Positions 33,891-42,842 of a stretch of 64,000 bases of DNA are shown one piece after another. The stretch spans positions 4,815,925 to 4,879,924 of the forward strand of contig NC_021182.1 in the NCBI RefSeq assembly GCF_000389635.1, read 5' to 3'. Within the stretch, counting starts at the first letter, position 1, and every line of letters begins with the position of its first letter. The notes beneath the pieces were generated by a model. That model had not been told where the DNA came from, did no database searches, and saw only the letters and a program-made list of their open reading frames with translations. The DNA is from Clostridium pasteurianum BC1. Its GTDB lineage: Bacteria; Bacillota; Clostridia; Clostridiales; Clostridiaceae. The position numbers and the translations under genes are program-made.

Positions 33891-34988
33891 ATGTATTCAG
33901 TTAGAAATTGCCTTCCCATAGGAATGGTCTATGTCATGACGAATTCGGCTAATAAAAATGAGATAGCCGCTTTTCACAGGGTCCAGAACGGCGCATTGTC
34001 ACCTATGGGTTTTTACGACACATATGGCTTAGGTTCCGGCCCAAACAAAGTTTCCCCCGCAACACCAGATCACGCTGATCCGCTGACATCGCAAGGGTCG
34101 CTCGTCCTATCCCGAGACAGGCATTTTCTCTTTGCTGTAAATGCCGGCAGCCATAGTATTTCAAGCTTTATGGTCACAGCTGGCGGAGAACTGATTCTTG
34201 TCGAAGTTGTACCTTCTGGCGGATTGCAGCCCAACAGCCTGACTGTATATGAAGATCTGCTGTATGTCTCCAACGTTGGAAGCAAAGAAAATGGTTATCA
34301 ATCTAACATCACCGGTTTTCGCATTGGTAACAGGGGGCAACTTGCCAGAATACCCGGCTCTACACGAAAACTTAGCACAATCAACGCGCAGCCGTCGTGC
34401 GTACTGTTCAGCCCAAACGGCTATCAGCTTGTAGTTTCAGAACTCACCACCAACCGTTTAAGCGTATTTCATGTGAAAAACGACGGTACTTTATCCGGAC
34501 CCCAACTCAATAATTCCAACGGTACAAATCCGTTCGGCTCATGTTTTCTCTCATCTGGGCTATTACTGGTCGCGGAAGCCTCTGGCGCAATGTCCTCTTA
34601 TGCCGTTATCCCGGACGGAGAACTTCGCGTAATCAGCGGTTCTGTCTCTGATAGGCAGATGCTTACTTGCTGGGTATCTCCCACGCGGGACGGGCGGTAT
34701 GCTTATACTTCAAATACCGCAAGCGGTACTGTAACCACATATCGCATTAACATGAACGGAACGCTGAATGCTATTGGGAGCATCCGTAGCACAGCCGGGG
34801 GAATGGCAATGGGAGAACCTATAGACAACGGCGTAAGCTGGGATGGACTCAACTTCTATGTTCTGAACGGAAGCCAAGGTTCGATCTCCGTATTCTATAT
34901 TGGCGAGAATGGGCAACTCATGTTACTGCAAGTTGCAGATCATATGGGCCTGCCTACCTTTGGCACCCAAGGTTTAGCAGTTATCTGA
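33891..34988 (+). CDS. Lactonase-like/YVTN beta-propeller protein
   Basis: 365 aa. Start at ATG 33891, with TTGGAGGATC 7 nt upstream; earlier in-frame starts lie in the IS3 end. Repeated blades show the 6-phosphogluconolactonase/muconate-lactonase-like pattern: NEIAAFHRVQNGALSPMGFY, HSISSFMVTAGGELILVEVV, NRLSVFHVKNDGTLSGP, GTVTTYRINMNGTLNAIGSI and GSISVFYIGENGQLMLLQVA. Codon use is less AT-rich than the backbone but not as extreme as the propeller at 30724. The two propeller genes diverge from either side of the IS3 copy, suggesting joint acquisition. A strong terminator follows. Enzymatic activity is not assured. Confidence 0.75.
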   Translation: MYSVRNCLPIGMVYVMTNSANKNEIAAFHRVQNGALSPMGFYDTYGLGSGPNKVSPATPDHADPLTSQGSLVLSRDRHFLFAVNAGSHSISSFMVTAGGELILVEVVPSGGLQPNSLTVYEDLLYVSNVGSKENGYQSNITGFRIGNRGQLARIPGSTRKLSTINAQPSCVLFSPNGYQLVVSELTTNRLSVFHVKNDGTLSGPQLNNSNGTNPFGSCFLSSGLLLVAEASGAMSSYAVIPDGELRVISGSVSDRQMLTCWVSPTRDGRYAYTSNTASGTVTTYRINMNGTLNAIGSIRSTAGGMAMGEPIDNGVSWDGLNFYVLNGSQGSISVFYIGENGQLMLLQVADHMGLPTFGTQGLAVI

Positions 34989-35017
34989 GTCTGAATCATA
35001 TCAAATGGTTATTGTGG

Positions 35018-35062
35018 GGGCTGTCATGCTAAAGAATATCTGGAGCATGACAGCCCTTTTTT
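35018..35062 (+). terminator. Strong terminator after the second beta-propeller gene
   Basis: GGGCTGTCATGCT / AGCATGACAGCCC perfect 13-bp stem followed by TTTTTT. Confidence 0.9.
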
Positions 35063-35140
35063 AGTCGTGGTTACAGGACTCAAACCTTCGCACCTCCATC
35101 AATCCCACACCCTCGACATCCGCTGTTTATTGGAACATGC

Positions 35141-35356
35141 TTATAGCCAAACAGAAATCTGAAAATGCGTTTTCGCGGCACTCTTCATACTTTTGTAACT
35201 GATGTATGTGTCGTAGATGCCGGTCTTTGTCCTGATCAGCGCCCGGTCATACAGCCGTAAAACACCGATGAATACTGTTCCGCCAAACCATATACCATTG
35301 GTGATGATATTAAAAGTTCGCAGCAATTTTAACACTTTACTAGACTTAATCTTCAT
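35141..35356 (-). pseudogene. Fragment of a membrane protein (about 71 codons)
   Basis: Begins K-I-K-S-S-K-V-L-K-L-L-R-T with one membrane segment (ITNGIWFGGTVFIGVL) reminiscent of the first helix of DUF2269/CopD-like proteins. Only this helix remains, and the following polar tail does not look like the family. GAGG lies about 8 nt before the ATG. Probably a truncated or frameshifted gene; identity tentative. Confidence 0.4.
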
Positions 35357-35923
35357 ATGAATTTTCCTCTTTATAAATTAATTTATAATCCGTAAATATC
35401 TCATTTCTTCTTAATTGCTACGACAATCACGTTGCTGATTAGCCCAATCTCTTTTATTTTTAATGTTAAAGGTAGAGATATTCTCTGTTCATCAATACTC
35501 GAATTCATAAAACTCTGTTTTGCTTATGTAGGCTTTCTTATTCTTCACTGCTACTGATTTACATATAGCATCATCAAAAGGACGTCACCAAGTTTGCCTT
35601 TCTACTTTACCGATTATAATTTCGTTTAATCTTGTACCATAAATCAAATATTACATCTATCCTGTCTCCACAACCATATCAAAAATACCCATAATCTGAT
35701 CTGTCAACTCAACCTATCCATTTTTTTAGGTGGATGTGTTCTCTCAAACCACAAAAATAAGGATTCCCTGACATCGGAATCTCCGCTCATATTCCACCAC
35801 AGAAATCCCAATACATGGAAACCCTTTATTTTACAACACTTTCAATACATCTATTTCTCCACCAGTGACATCAATACTACCGCCCCAACGTGAGGCGTAT
35901 GAGGAAACATATAAAAACCTCCG
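35357..35923. other. Degenerate region beside rlmH
   Basis: No intact gene. On the minus strand a short open stretch near 35400-35500 reads like a basic tail (R-I-S-L-P-L-T-L-K-I-K-E) that could be a decayed DNA-binding protein. Base composition is mixed. This is the first DNA downstream of the rlmH stop, hence the right end of the island. Confidence 0.4.
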
Positions 35924-35944
35924 TTACTTATGATACGGTTCACC
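35924..35944 (+). repeat. Native rlmH 3' end, reference copy of the direct repeat
   Basis: Plus strand TTACTTATGATACGGTTCACC; the reverse complement encodes G-E-P-Y-H-K-stop. Copies 1-4 to the left share this core in the same orientation. In staphylococci the equivalent rlmH codons are the SCC attachment site. Confidence 0.7.
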
Positions 35945-36403
35945 CTTCATAATCCTAAACCCTCTATAAATCTGTTCCAGCAATATAACTCTCATTAACT
36001 GATGTGGAAATGTCATCTTAGAAAAACACAGCTTATAATTTGCTCTATTTAAAACTGCTGAGGATAAACCCAGTGATCCACCGATAACAAATGCCATGTT
36101 ACTTTCTCCCTTTATGCCTAGGTCTTTAACAAAATCAGATAATTCCTCGGAAGATAACATTTTTCCCTTCAAGTCCAATGCCACCACATACATATTATCC
36201 TTCACATATTTTAATATGCCTTCTCCCTCTTTATCCTTTATGCTTTCTTCTTCCTTTAAGGATGCATTATCGGGAGTCTTTCCGTCTTGAATTTCTACTA
36301 TATCTAGTTTGCAATATCTAGAAAGCCTTTTCCTATATTCATCTATGGCATCTCTAAGATATTTTTCTTTTATTTTTCCTACTGTAATTAGAGTTATATT
36401 CAC
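35924..36403 (-). CDS. rlmH: 23S rRNA (pseudouridine1915-N3)-methyltransferase
   Basis: 159 aa SPOUT methyltransferase that modifies position 1915 in helix 69 of 23S rRNA. Starts MNITLITVGKIKEKYLRDAI; the SAM-binding trefoil knot spans MAFVIGGSLGLS, then KMTFPHQLMRVILLEQIYR, and the protein ends IMKGEPYHK, all hallmark RlmH segments. The length is normal and the C-terminus intact. The 3' codons match four direct repeats further left, making this the apparent integration target of the accessory island. Confidence 0.97.
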   Translation of the reverse strand: MNITLITVGKIKEKYLRDAIDEYRKRLSRYCKLDIVEIQDGKTPDNASLKEEESIKDKEGEGILKYVKDNMYVVALDLKGKMLSSEELSDFVKDLGIKGESNMAFVIGGSLGLSSAVLNRANYKLCFSKMTFPHQLMRVILLEQIYRGFRIMKGEPYHK

Positions 36404-36421
36404 AATTCTATTCTCCTATAA

Positions 36422-37309
36422 TCATTTTGACCAGTATATTGGTCGAGTAAGTGATATGGGTAACTTTGTGTCAGAATCACCTTTCGCCGTGTTAATCTGG
36501 GCTTGAGTGAGAAAGATACTATGGGTGAGGTTAGCTCCTCTAAGGTCAGCATCTCGCAAATCAGCTCCGATGAGATCAGCCCCACTCAAATCCACGCCTC
36601 TGAGATCAGCCGCAATAAGATAGGCTCCTCTCAAATTTGCACCTCTAAGATCGTTTTTTCTGAGGTTTGCACCAATAAGGTCTAGTCCTCGACCAAGAGT
36701 CTTTTGGTGCCTTGAAGAAGTCTTCTGCCCAGGTTGGACTTCGCTTCGCACTAGTTCGCTGGTCTGTAGAAGTAGAGTATTAACATCTCCTCGGTGTGCT
36801 GCCACATCTAGTTCTATGAGAGAGTCAGGGCTTAGGAGAGTGAGTCGTTCAGTCTCATTGAGCATGGAGCTGAGTTCACCTTGGATATGACAGGTCTGTT
36901 GCAGCGTGAGTGATTCTGCCAGATACCAGAGCATTTCATGGATTTGCCGCATAATCAGGAAGACCTCATACATTTGCTTCGCGGATTTTGGAACTTGCCG
37001 CCAGTCATGTCCACCATAGGTGACTTGGGCAACCTTTTGTCCCGCACCAAAACAGTCATAGGCAATGCAACCTTTAAGCCCCAGCTTCCTGAGACTTTTG
37101 TGAACGCTGCAGCGAAAGTCTGATTGTAGGTTAATACAAGGCTTACCAGCATCTTTGTCCACAGGGAAGCCTTCCGAAGCTGAAAAGTACAGTGCAACAC
37201 AACAAAAGCCGAAACAGTTTTCGCAGTCAGCTTGCAGATTGTGGCGACTCATGTCAGAAAAAGATAATATTGGATTGTTCTTGTTTTCATATGGATATTT
37301 CATATTCAT
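36422..37309 (-). CDS. Pentapeptide-repeat protein with Cys-rich N-terminus
   Basis: 295 aa. The N-terminal ~100 residues hold a cysteine-rich motif (ADCENCFGFCCVALYF, then CSVHKSL and CIAYDCFGAG) that could bind a metal cluster. The C-terminal part has about ten pentapeptide repeats of the A(D/N)LRG type (LIGANLRKNDLRGANLRGAY, LIAADLRGVDLSGADLIGAD), expected to form a right-handed quadrilateral beta-helix. Pentapeptide proteins can mimic DNA and protect gyrase, but most have no known role. It starts with two nearby ATG codons (MNMKYP) and ends 18 nt before rlmH, same strand. It is somewhat richer in GC than the neighbours, so possibly acquired. Confidence 0.75.
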   Translation of the reverse strand: MNMKYPYENKNNPILSFSDMSRHNLQADCENCFGFCCVALYFSASEGFPVDKDAGKPCINLQSDFRCSVHKSLRKLGLKGCIAYDCFGAGQKVAQVTYGGHDWRQVPKSAKQMYEVFLIMRQIHEMLWYLAESLTLQQTCHIQGELSSMLNETERLTLLSPDSLIELDVAAHRGDVNTLLLQTSELVRSEVQPGQKTSSRHQKTLGRGLDLIGANLRKNDLRGANLRGAYLIAADLRGVDLSGADLIGADLRDADLRGANLTHSIFLTQAQINTAKGDSDTKLPISLTRPIYWSK

Positions 37310-37457
37310 TTACCTCATATCGTAAAATATAAAAATTTTTAGTTTGATTTTATCATAGACACCATAATTATTCAATTTTCAAAGAACACTTATGTGGGTA
37401 ATTAATTACAACTACGAATTAAAAATCTAATATAAAAACTTTCACATCAAAAAACTT

Positions 37458-37537
37458 AAAAATAAGGTCCATAGGTATGATATGTCCATTAAAAAATATT
37501 CTGAATTCACATACCACACCTTGCTTGAACCTTATTT
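37458..37537 (-). terminator. Possible long hairpin terminator after the aminotransferase
   Basis: AATAAGGT / ACCTTATT outer arms about 60 nt apart, followed on the minus strand by TTTTTAAG. Weakly supported. Confidence 0.3.
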
Positions 37538-37556
37538 TAAAATCTATCCTTATAGT

Positions 37557-38729
37557 CTAAATTTTTCTACTCTTTGCCTTTTCTCTAAGAGTTGCTAATC
37601 TTTTAACAGCTTCAATTAAAGTCTCATCCTTCTTTGCAAAATGAAATCTTATGTAGTTATTTACATCCTCTTTAAAAAAGCTTGAACCAGGCACTGCTGC
37701 TACTCCCACTTCTTTTGCTAGCCATTCACAGAATTCCATGTCGCTGCCATTAGTAAATTCCGATATATCTACCATGACATAATATGCACCTTCAGGTTTT
37801 GTATACTTTAGTCCTGCTTCATCAAGTCCTTTAAGGAAAAGCTCCCTTTTCTTAGTATACAATTCTCTTAGAGATTCATAATATTCATCGGGTAAATTAA
37901 GCCCTGCTAAAACCGCTGCTTGAAGTGGTGCTGCTGCTCCAACGGTTAAAAAGTCATGGACCTTTTTAGCATTTTCAATTATGCCTTCTGGAGCAATAAC
38001 ATATCCGATTCTCCAGCCTGTTATGGCATAGGTTTTAGATAGTGAGCTGCAGGAAATTGTACGTTCAAACATTCCTGGTAATGCTGCCATGTAATTATGT
38101 TTATAAGGTTTCATAACTATGTGTTCATATACTTCGTCTGTAATTACAAAAGTATCATATTCTTTAGCTAGGTTCCCAATAAACTGAAGTTCCTCTATGG
38201 TAAAAACCTTTCCTGTTGGATTAGATGGATTACACAATATGATTGCCTTTGGTTTTTGCTTAAATGCCCTTATAAGTTCTTCTTTATCAAAATTAAATTC
38301 TGGTGGTTTTAAGGGAACATATATAGGCACTGCCCCACATAGAATAGCATCTGCTCCATAGTTTTCATAGAAAGGAGAGAATACTATAACTTTATCTCCT
38401 GGATCACAAGCTGTCATCATTGAAACCATCATTGCTTCAGTACTTCCACAGGTAACAACTATCTCTTTATTTGGATCTATTGAAATACCCATAAATTTTG
38501 TTTGTTTTTTTGCCAATGCTTCTCTTAATTTTTGTGAACCCCAGGTAATTTCATATTGATGTGGCCCTTCTTCCGCTACTTTTACAAGAGCCTCTTTAAT
38601 TTCCTTTGGTGGATCAAAATCGGGAAATCCCTGTGATAAATTTATAGCACCATATTTATTTGATATTCTCGTCATTTTACGAATAACGGATTCTGTAAAA
38701 CCATTCAATCTTTCACTTATTTTTGGCAT
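37557..38729 (-). CDS. Class I/II PLP-dependent aminotransferase
   Basis: 390 aa fold-type I aminotransferase. AINLSQGFPDFDPP at the N-terminus, VTCGSTEAMMVSMMTA (cofactor phosphate region), ILCNPSNPTGKVFT, VITDEVYEHI, and the Schiff-base lysine in SCSSLSKTYAITGWRIGY; the C-terminal arginine that grips substrate carboxylate is in NYIRFHFAKKDE. Closest to kynurenine/methionine or aspartate-type transaminases of the clostridial PatA/AspC group; amino acid specificity cannot be set. Monocistronic, on the minus strand upstream of the pentapeptide/rlmH pair. Confidence 0.88.
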   Translation of the reverse strand: MPKISERLNGFTESVIRKMTRISNKYGAINLSQGFPDFDPPKEIKEALVKVAEEGPHQYEITWGSQKLREALAKKQTKFMGISIDPNKEIVVTCGSTEAMMVSMMTACDPGDKVIVFSPFYENYGADAILCGAVPIYVPLKPPEFNFDKEELIRAFKQKPKAIILCNPSNPTGKVFTIEELQFIGNLAKEYDTFVITDEVYEHIVMKPYKHNYMAALPGMFERTISCSSLSKTYAITGWRIGYVIAPEGIIENAKKVHDFLTVGAAAPLQAAVLAGLNLPDEYYESLRELYTKKRELFLKGLDEAGLKYTKPEGAYYVMVDISEFTNGSDMEFCEWLAKEVGVAAVPGSSFFKEDVNNYIRFHFAKKDETLIEAVKRLATLREKAKSRKI

Positions 38730-38908
38730 ACCCTATTCCTCCTATTACTATCTTATAAGTATCCACAAATAAATCTTACTTAAATTTTACCCTTTGGGAC
38801 TTCAATTAATTATTTAAGAAAATTACATATTAATAGTAACGCTGCAAATATAGATTTATAGTTCATTTTCCTATTATAAAATCTCATTTTGAAGTTTACC
38901 ACAAAGTG

Positions 38909-39409
38909 CTAGTTTTGACCGCAGCACTGCTTATATTTTTTACCGCTGCCACAAGGACATGGTTCATTTCTGCCGACTTTATTTGTATTCACTACAGTTT
39001 TTGAATTTTTCCAATTGTTATGTATTTCTTTTCTCTTTTCCTTTGAAAAAATTCCTTCCCATTGAGGAAGCTCGTATAAATAGTCTGCCTTTGCTTCCAG
39101 CATATTAAAATACAATTTTTCGAAATCTATATTTATTACTATATTATCATCTTCACTAAGTTTCTCTAAATCCAATGGTTCAGTCAAACTATCATTTATT
39201 CCATCTAAAAAGCCCATGAAAAAAATATTATCAATTTCAAATTCTTTTGCCAAATCTTCAATTTTTCCATCTATATGTTTGTCATGATTAGCTAATACCT
39301 TTGTATATACTTTTGTTTCAATAGCCCCATATTCCTGCCAAAAAGCTGCTTCCCCTCTAGTTTTTACATACTCCACTACCATATCTGTCCAATTTTTATA
39401 TAAACTCAT
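38909..39409 (-). CDS. SEC-C motif protein
   Basis: 166 aa. The last 22 residues are a zinc-binding SEC-C motif ([18 protein letters not shown]) like the SecA tail. The preceding ~140 residues are acidic and helical ([20 protein letters not shown]) and not recognised. Stand-alone SEC-C proteins often associate with ribosomes or SecB-like partners, but the role is unknown. It follows the CxxH/CxxC gene on the same strand with a 15-nt gap. Confidence 0.75.
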   Translation of the reverse strand: MSLYKNWTDMVVEYVKTRGEAAFWQEYGAIETKVYTKVLANHDKHIDGKIEDLAKEFEIDNIFFMGFLDGINDSLTEPLDLEKLSEDDNIVINIDFEKLYFNMLEAKADYLYELPQWEGIFSKEKRKEIHNNWKNSKTVVNTNKVGRNEPCPCGSGKKYKQCCGQN

Positions 39410-39424
39410 ATGTACTTTCTCCTT

Positions 39425-39583
39425 TTATCTACCTAATTTATATTTAGCCTGTTTTTCACAATAATCACATTTATGTTCTGTTACTTCAATTACATCTGGA
39501 AATTCTTCATTATCTACAAGATAGTCGTCAAAAGCCCTATCTAAATGCTCTTCACAAAAATATTTACTTTTTTCTTCTTCCAA
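39425..39583 (-). CDS. CxxH/CxxC small zinc-binding protein
   Basis: 52 aa, missed by simple length cut-offs. TTG start at 39583, 9 nt after GGAGAGG. Reads M-E-E-E-K-S-K-Y-F-C-E-E-H-L...V-T-E-H-K-C-D-Y-C-E-K with one CxxH and one CxxC pair, the signature of the small Firmicutes family (YyzF/BA_5709-like) found next to rlmH and the WalJ-type hydrolase. It overlaps the 3' end of the GerMN gene by 20 nt in another frame, indicating translational coupling. Confidence 0.8.
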   Translation of the reverse strand: MEEEKSKYFCEEHLDRAFDDYLVDNEEFPDVIEVTEHKCDYCEKQAKYKLGR

Positions 39584-40133
39584 TTATATCATCCTCTCCA
39601 AAAGGCTTTGATATATCAAAATTCCCACCAAGGGTATCTGTATCTTTATTGTCAATTTGTATTTTTATCTTTTTTACAGAGGATAGCTGTTCTAAAGATG
39701 TTACCAAACTCTTTAATACCGCCTCTTCCTTAACTGGGGTCATAGGAACCCTGGCATCGCCGCTGAGATTTATAAACGCAATATCATTATTTATAGAAAA
39801 ACTTAAAAGCTTAGTACTCTTAGGTAGAATAGGTTTTAACTTACTTTCTAAGCCCGGTCCTTTTATAAGTTCGTTAACAATCAGTTCTCCTATAAGTTCA
39901 TCCTTTTTAATTAATCTTTCCTCTTCACCTATCTCCGCTTTCTTTTCGCTTTGTGATGCATCAAAATATAAATTTAAATCCAGTGCCTGCCCATTTTCCT
40001 TATATAGCTTCACATTTTCTACTTTGCTGTTTAATTTTTCATTAGCTTTATCACTACTTAATGAACAGGAACTCAACATTAAACTAGAACATACCAATAC
40101 AACACCCATACTAGAACCTAATACTTTTTTCAT
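39564..40133 (-). CDS. GerMN-domain lipoprotein
   Basis: About 189 aa secreted lipoprotein. Signal peptide MKKVLGSSMGVVLVCSSLML with lipobox L-S-S-C (about residues 19-22), then a GerMN/sporulation domain (residues ~90-170: GELIVNELIKGPGLESKLKP, IAFINLSGDA). GerMN proteins act in spore assembly or germination. The start at ATG 40133 is chosen because it opens the signal peptide and follows GAGGAGAG; a longer frame exists but is unlikely. The tail is charged (FGEDDIIGRRKK). Confidence 0.82.
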   Translation of the reverse strand: MKKVLGSSMGVVLVCSSLMLSSCSLSSDKANEKLNSKVENVKLYKENGQALDLNLYFDASQSEKKAEIGEEERLIKKDELIGELIVNELIKGPGLESKLKPILPKSTKLLSFSINNDIAFINLSGDARVPMTPVKEEAVLKSLVTSLEQLSSVKKIKIQIDNKDTDTLGGNFDISKPFGEDDIIGRRKK

Positions 40134-40242
40134 GGAAACTCTCCTCTTATAAATAAGCTTTATCTTCTTCCTCGCCTGGATCATCATTTAAATCATGCCA
40201 TTGTGAGCTTTTCATGAGCCTATAAGTCATAAAATTAAAGTG

Positions 40243-41028
40243 CTAGAATTCAGTATACCCACTTGGCATATCTCTTTTTGCCATAGTTATTTCTATATCT
40301 TTTTCTATTTTTATACCAGCATCATTCAACACATTTACTACGGTCTTAAAGGCCAACTCTGGATAATTATTTGTTTTACTCAAATGTCCTAAAATAATTT
40401 TTTTCCTTTTATAACCCATTATATCCATAATAGCTTTTCCACAATCCTCATTTGACAAATGACCTATATTGCTTAGTATTCTCCGCTTTAAATTATATGG
40501 GTATGGTCCAAATTTAAGCATTTCTACATCATGATTACTTTCCAAAAGTATTACCTCTGCATCCACAAGCTGTTCTTTTACTTGCTCCGAAAAATATCCT
40601 AGGTCCGTAGCTACACACACTTTTTTGCCCTTACAGATTACAGAATAGCCTGTAGGCTTTGCTGCATCATGAGGTATATCGTAGCCTACTACATCTAAAT
40701 CTTTAATGCATACATTATTTTTATCCATAATTTTAATGTTGTGCTCTTTTATTTTCCCAACACTTTTAAACATGCCCTTCCATGTAGGTTCATTAGCATA
40801 CACAGGTATATCATACTTTCTTGAAAGTACACCTACTCCCTTTACATGATCTATATGTTCATGGGTAACAAATATACAATCTATATTTTTAGGGTTTTCT
40901 CCTATTTTAGCTAGTGCCTCTTCTATATGCTTTCCCGGAAGACCTGCATCTATTAATATTTTCGCATTTTCAGATGCAATAAATATACTGTTACCACTAC
41001 TCCCACTGTAAAGTGAACAAAATTTCAT
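40243..41028 (-). CDS. Metallo-beta-lactamase fold hydrolase, YycJ/WalJ type
   Basis: 261 aa. Starts MKFCSLYSGSSGNSIFIASE as in YycJ/WalJ. Metal ligands: THEHIDH (HxHxDH), GYDIPHDA, ATDLGYF and the late ILGHLSKTN. The family is a dsDNA exonuclease linked to mismatch repair or chromosome processing. It lies 33 nt downstream of murA on the same strand and upstream of the GerMN lipoprotein gene, a neighbourhood conserved around rlmH in clostridia. Confidence 0.87.
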   Translation of the reverse strand: MKFCSLYSGSSGNSIFIASENAKILIDAGLPGKHIEEALAKIGENPKNIDCIFVTHEHIDHVKGVGVLSRKYDIPVYANEPTWKGMFKSVGKIKEHNIKIMDKNNVCIKDLDVVGYDIPHDAAKPTGYSVICKGKKVCVATDLGYFSEQVKEQLVDAEVILLESNHDVEMLKFGPYPYNLKRRILSNIGHLSNEDCGKAIMDIMGYKRKKIILGHLSKTNNYPELAFKTVVNVLNDAGIKIEKDIEITMAKRDMPSGYTEF

Positions 41029-41061
41029 AATTTTCTCCTACACCCTAAAAAATCCTATGTT

Positions 41062-42321
41062 CTATTTTATAGGTACTCTTATTATATCGGCCCCTAAGGC
41101 TTTAAATTTATTTTCTATATGAGGATACCCTCTATCAATATGTTCTATGGAAGTAACCTCTGTAGTACCTTCAGCAATTAGACCTGCAATAACCATAGCT
41201 GCACCTGCTCTCAAATCACTTGCTTTAACCACAGCTCCTGTTAACTTTTTAACGCCATCTATTATAGCAATTCTCCCCTCAACCTTTATGGAAGCTCCCA
41301 TCTTCTTAAGCTCATCTATATGCTTAAATCTACACTCAAATATACTTTCATTTATTATACTTCTTCCCTCTGAAACACATAAAAGTGTACTCATAGGCTG
41401 CTGCACATCTGTTGGAAACCCAGGATAAGGAAGAGTTTTTATGTTTACACCTCTTAAAATTTTATTTGACTTAACAGTGACAGAATCATCAAGTTCAATA
41501 ACTTCTGCACCCATCTCTACAAGCTTTGCTGATATAGATTCAAGATGTTTAGGTATAACATTATTTATAGTTACAGAGCCTCCACAAGCTGCTGCTGCAA
41601 CCATATATGTACCTGCTTCAATTTGATCTGGAATAACGCTATAATTACATCCTGTAAGTTCTTCAACCCCTACTACTCTTATGACATCTGTTCCCGCACC
41701 TTTTATATTAGCTCCCATAGTATTTAAGAAATTAGCTACATCCACAACATGTGGTTCTTTAGCCGCATTTTCAAGCACTGTAGTTCCTTCAGCCAGAGTT
41801 GCTGCAAGCATAACATTTATGGTTGCACCTACACTTACAACATCAAAATATATATTTGTTCCTATAAGTCTATCTGCCTCCACAGTTATTGTACCATGCT
41901 CAATATTAACATTGGCACCTAGTGCTTCAAATCCTTTTATATGCTGATCAATGGGTCTAACACCTATAGGACATCCCCCTGGAAGTTCCACCGCTGCCTT
42001 TTTAAACCTTCCAAGAAGTGCTCCTATTAGATAATAAGAAGCTCTCATTTTCCTCACATCATCAGTATTTGCATTCACATTTTTCAACATAGTACTATCT
42101 ATAGTAACTGAGTTTTTAACTCGAGTAATTTTGCATCCAAGACTTTCAATAATTCTCTCTTCGCATTGAATATCTTCTATTTCAGGGATATTATCTATTA
42201 CACATATATCTTTACTAGCCATAATAGCTGCAGGAAGAATTGCTACTGCCGCATTTTTAGCCCCACCTATTTCTACACTTCCAAAAAGCTCTTTACCGCC
42301 TTTTATAATTAATTTGTCCAT
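41062..42321 (-). CDS. murA: UDP-N-acetylglucosamine 1-carboxyvinyltransferase
   Basis: About 419 aa enzyme for the first committed step of peptidoglycan synthesis: transfer of enolpyruvate from PEP to UDP-GlcNAc. Starts [20 protein letters not shown]. Two inverse alpha/beta barrel domains are evident. The active-site loop [20 protein letters not shown] contains the catalytic cysteine, also the fosfomycin target. Catalytic Asp and Arg regions include [11 protein letters not shown] and [14 protein letters not shown] preferred the start at 42321 because it matches the usual MurA N-terminus; a start four codons earlier (MDKG) is possible. Confidence 0.95.
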   Translation of the reverse strand: MDKLIIKGGKELFGSVEIGGAKNAAVAILPAAIMASKDICVIDNIPEIEDIQCEERIIESLGCKITRVKNSVTIDSTMLKNVNANTDDVRKMRASYYLIGALLGRFKKAAVELPGGCPIGVRPIDQHIKGFEALGANVNIEHGTITVEADRLIGTNIYFDVVSVGATINVMLAATLAEGTTVLENAAKEPHVVDVANFLNTMGANIKGAGTDVIRVVGVEELTGCNYSVIPDQIEAGTYMVAAAACGGSVTINNVIPKHLESISAKLVEMGAEVIELDDSVTVKSNKILRGVNIKTLPYPGFPTDVQQPMSTLLCVSEGRSIINESIFECRFKHIDELKKMGASIKVEGRIAIIDGVKKLTGAVVKASDLRAGAAMVIAGLIAEGTTEVTSIEHIDRGYPHIENKFKALGADIIRVPIK

Positions 42322-42662
42322 TCCCTTATCCATCCTCACTATATATATATAAATTTTACATAAATTCTTATTTAAGATAACCACGAATTATATTATAGCA
42401 TAATTGCAGTTTTTTTTGTAACTAATTTTTAAATAATAAACCTATCATTTTATACCATTTTTATAAGTTTAAAGTTAGATAATTCATATTATAAAGTTCT
42501 CTTATTTAATTATATAGTTTATACTGTTAAATATATAACTAAGGTTATGGTTTTATTGCTTTTATCTGGATACTAACCAACAATTTGTTAATGAGGATTA
42601 TATAGTTTAGCTAACAAAATTCAAAAATTTACTTGTTATTTCTATTCGAATGCCTTATGTGT

Positions 42663-42810
42663 TATAATTAATTTATCCGATGACTACCCACTCTAATACT
42701 TCCATCTTATTCAAATTGGAAGTAAAGAGTGGCTACGTCCCTGGATAACGATTTCTAAGCATCAGGTGGAATAAAAACTCCACGTGACACTAAGAACTCT
42801 GTTTATCGAA
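42663..42810 (+). ncRNA. Structured RNA candidate, copy A
   Basis: An extended -10 box (TGTTATAAT, 42660-42668) is followed by TTATCCGATGACTA. A strong hairpin follows: CCACTCT/AGAGTGG with inner CTTCCA/TGGAAG (42687-42732). Next come CTACGTCCCTGGATAA and a second hairpin GGTGGA/TCCAC. The same flanking motifs and layout occur at 46225-46420. It ends near a possible terminator (ACGATT/AATCGT then TTTTAT) before the 2H phosphoesterase gene. It is reminiscent of the raiA-type clostridial RNA, but that name is only a guess. Confidence 0.5.
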
Positions 42811-42842
42811 TCGTTTTATATATCACATATGGAGGAATATAA

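Noticed and set aside
35060-35105. GGTTTGAGTCC on the minus strand resembles a tRNA T-loop
   Set aside because: No T-stem, D-arm or acceptor stem can be formed around it.
35628-35644. GTACCATAAATC on the plus strand looks like the RlmH-ending repeat in inverted orientation
   Set aside because: The match is only about 12 bases, in the wrong orientation, lacks GGTGAACC and both palindromic arms; treated as chance in AT-rich DNA.
7325-35944. A ccr-type serine recombinase or other integrase to drive the island
   Set aside because: No such gene is in the window; the only recombination enzymes are IS transposases and intron maturases, so mobilisation would need an enzyme from elsewhere.
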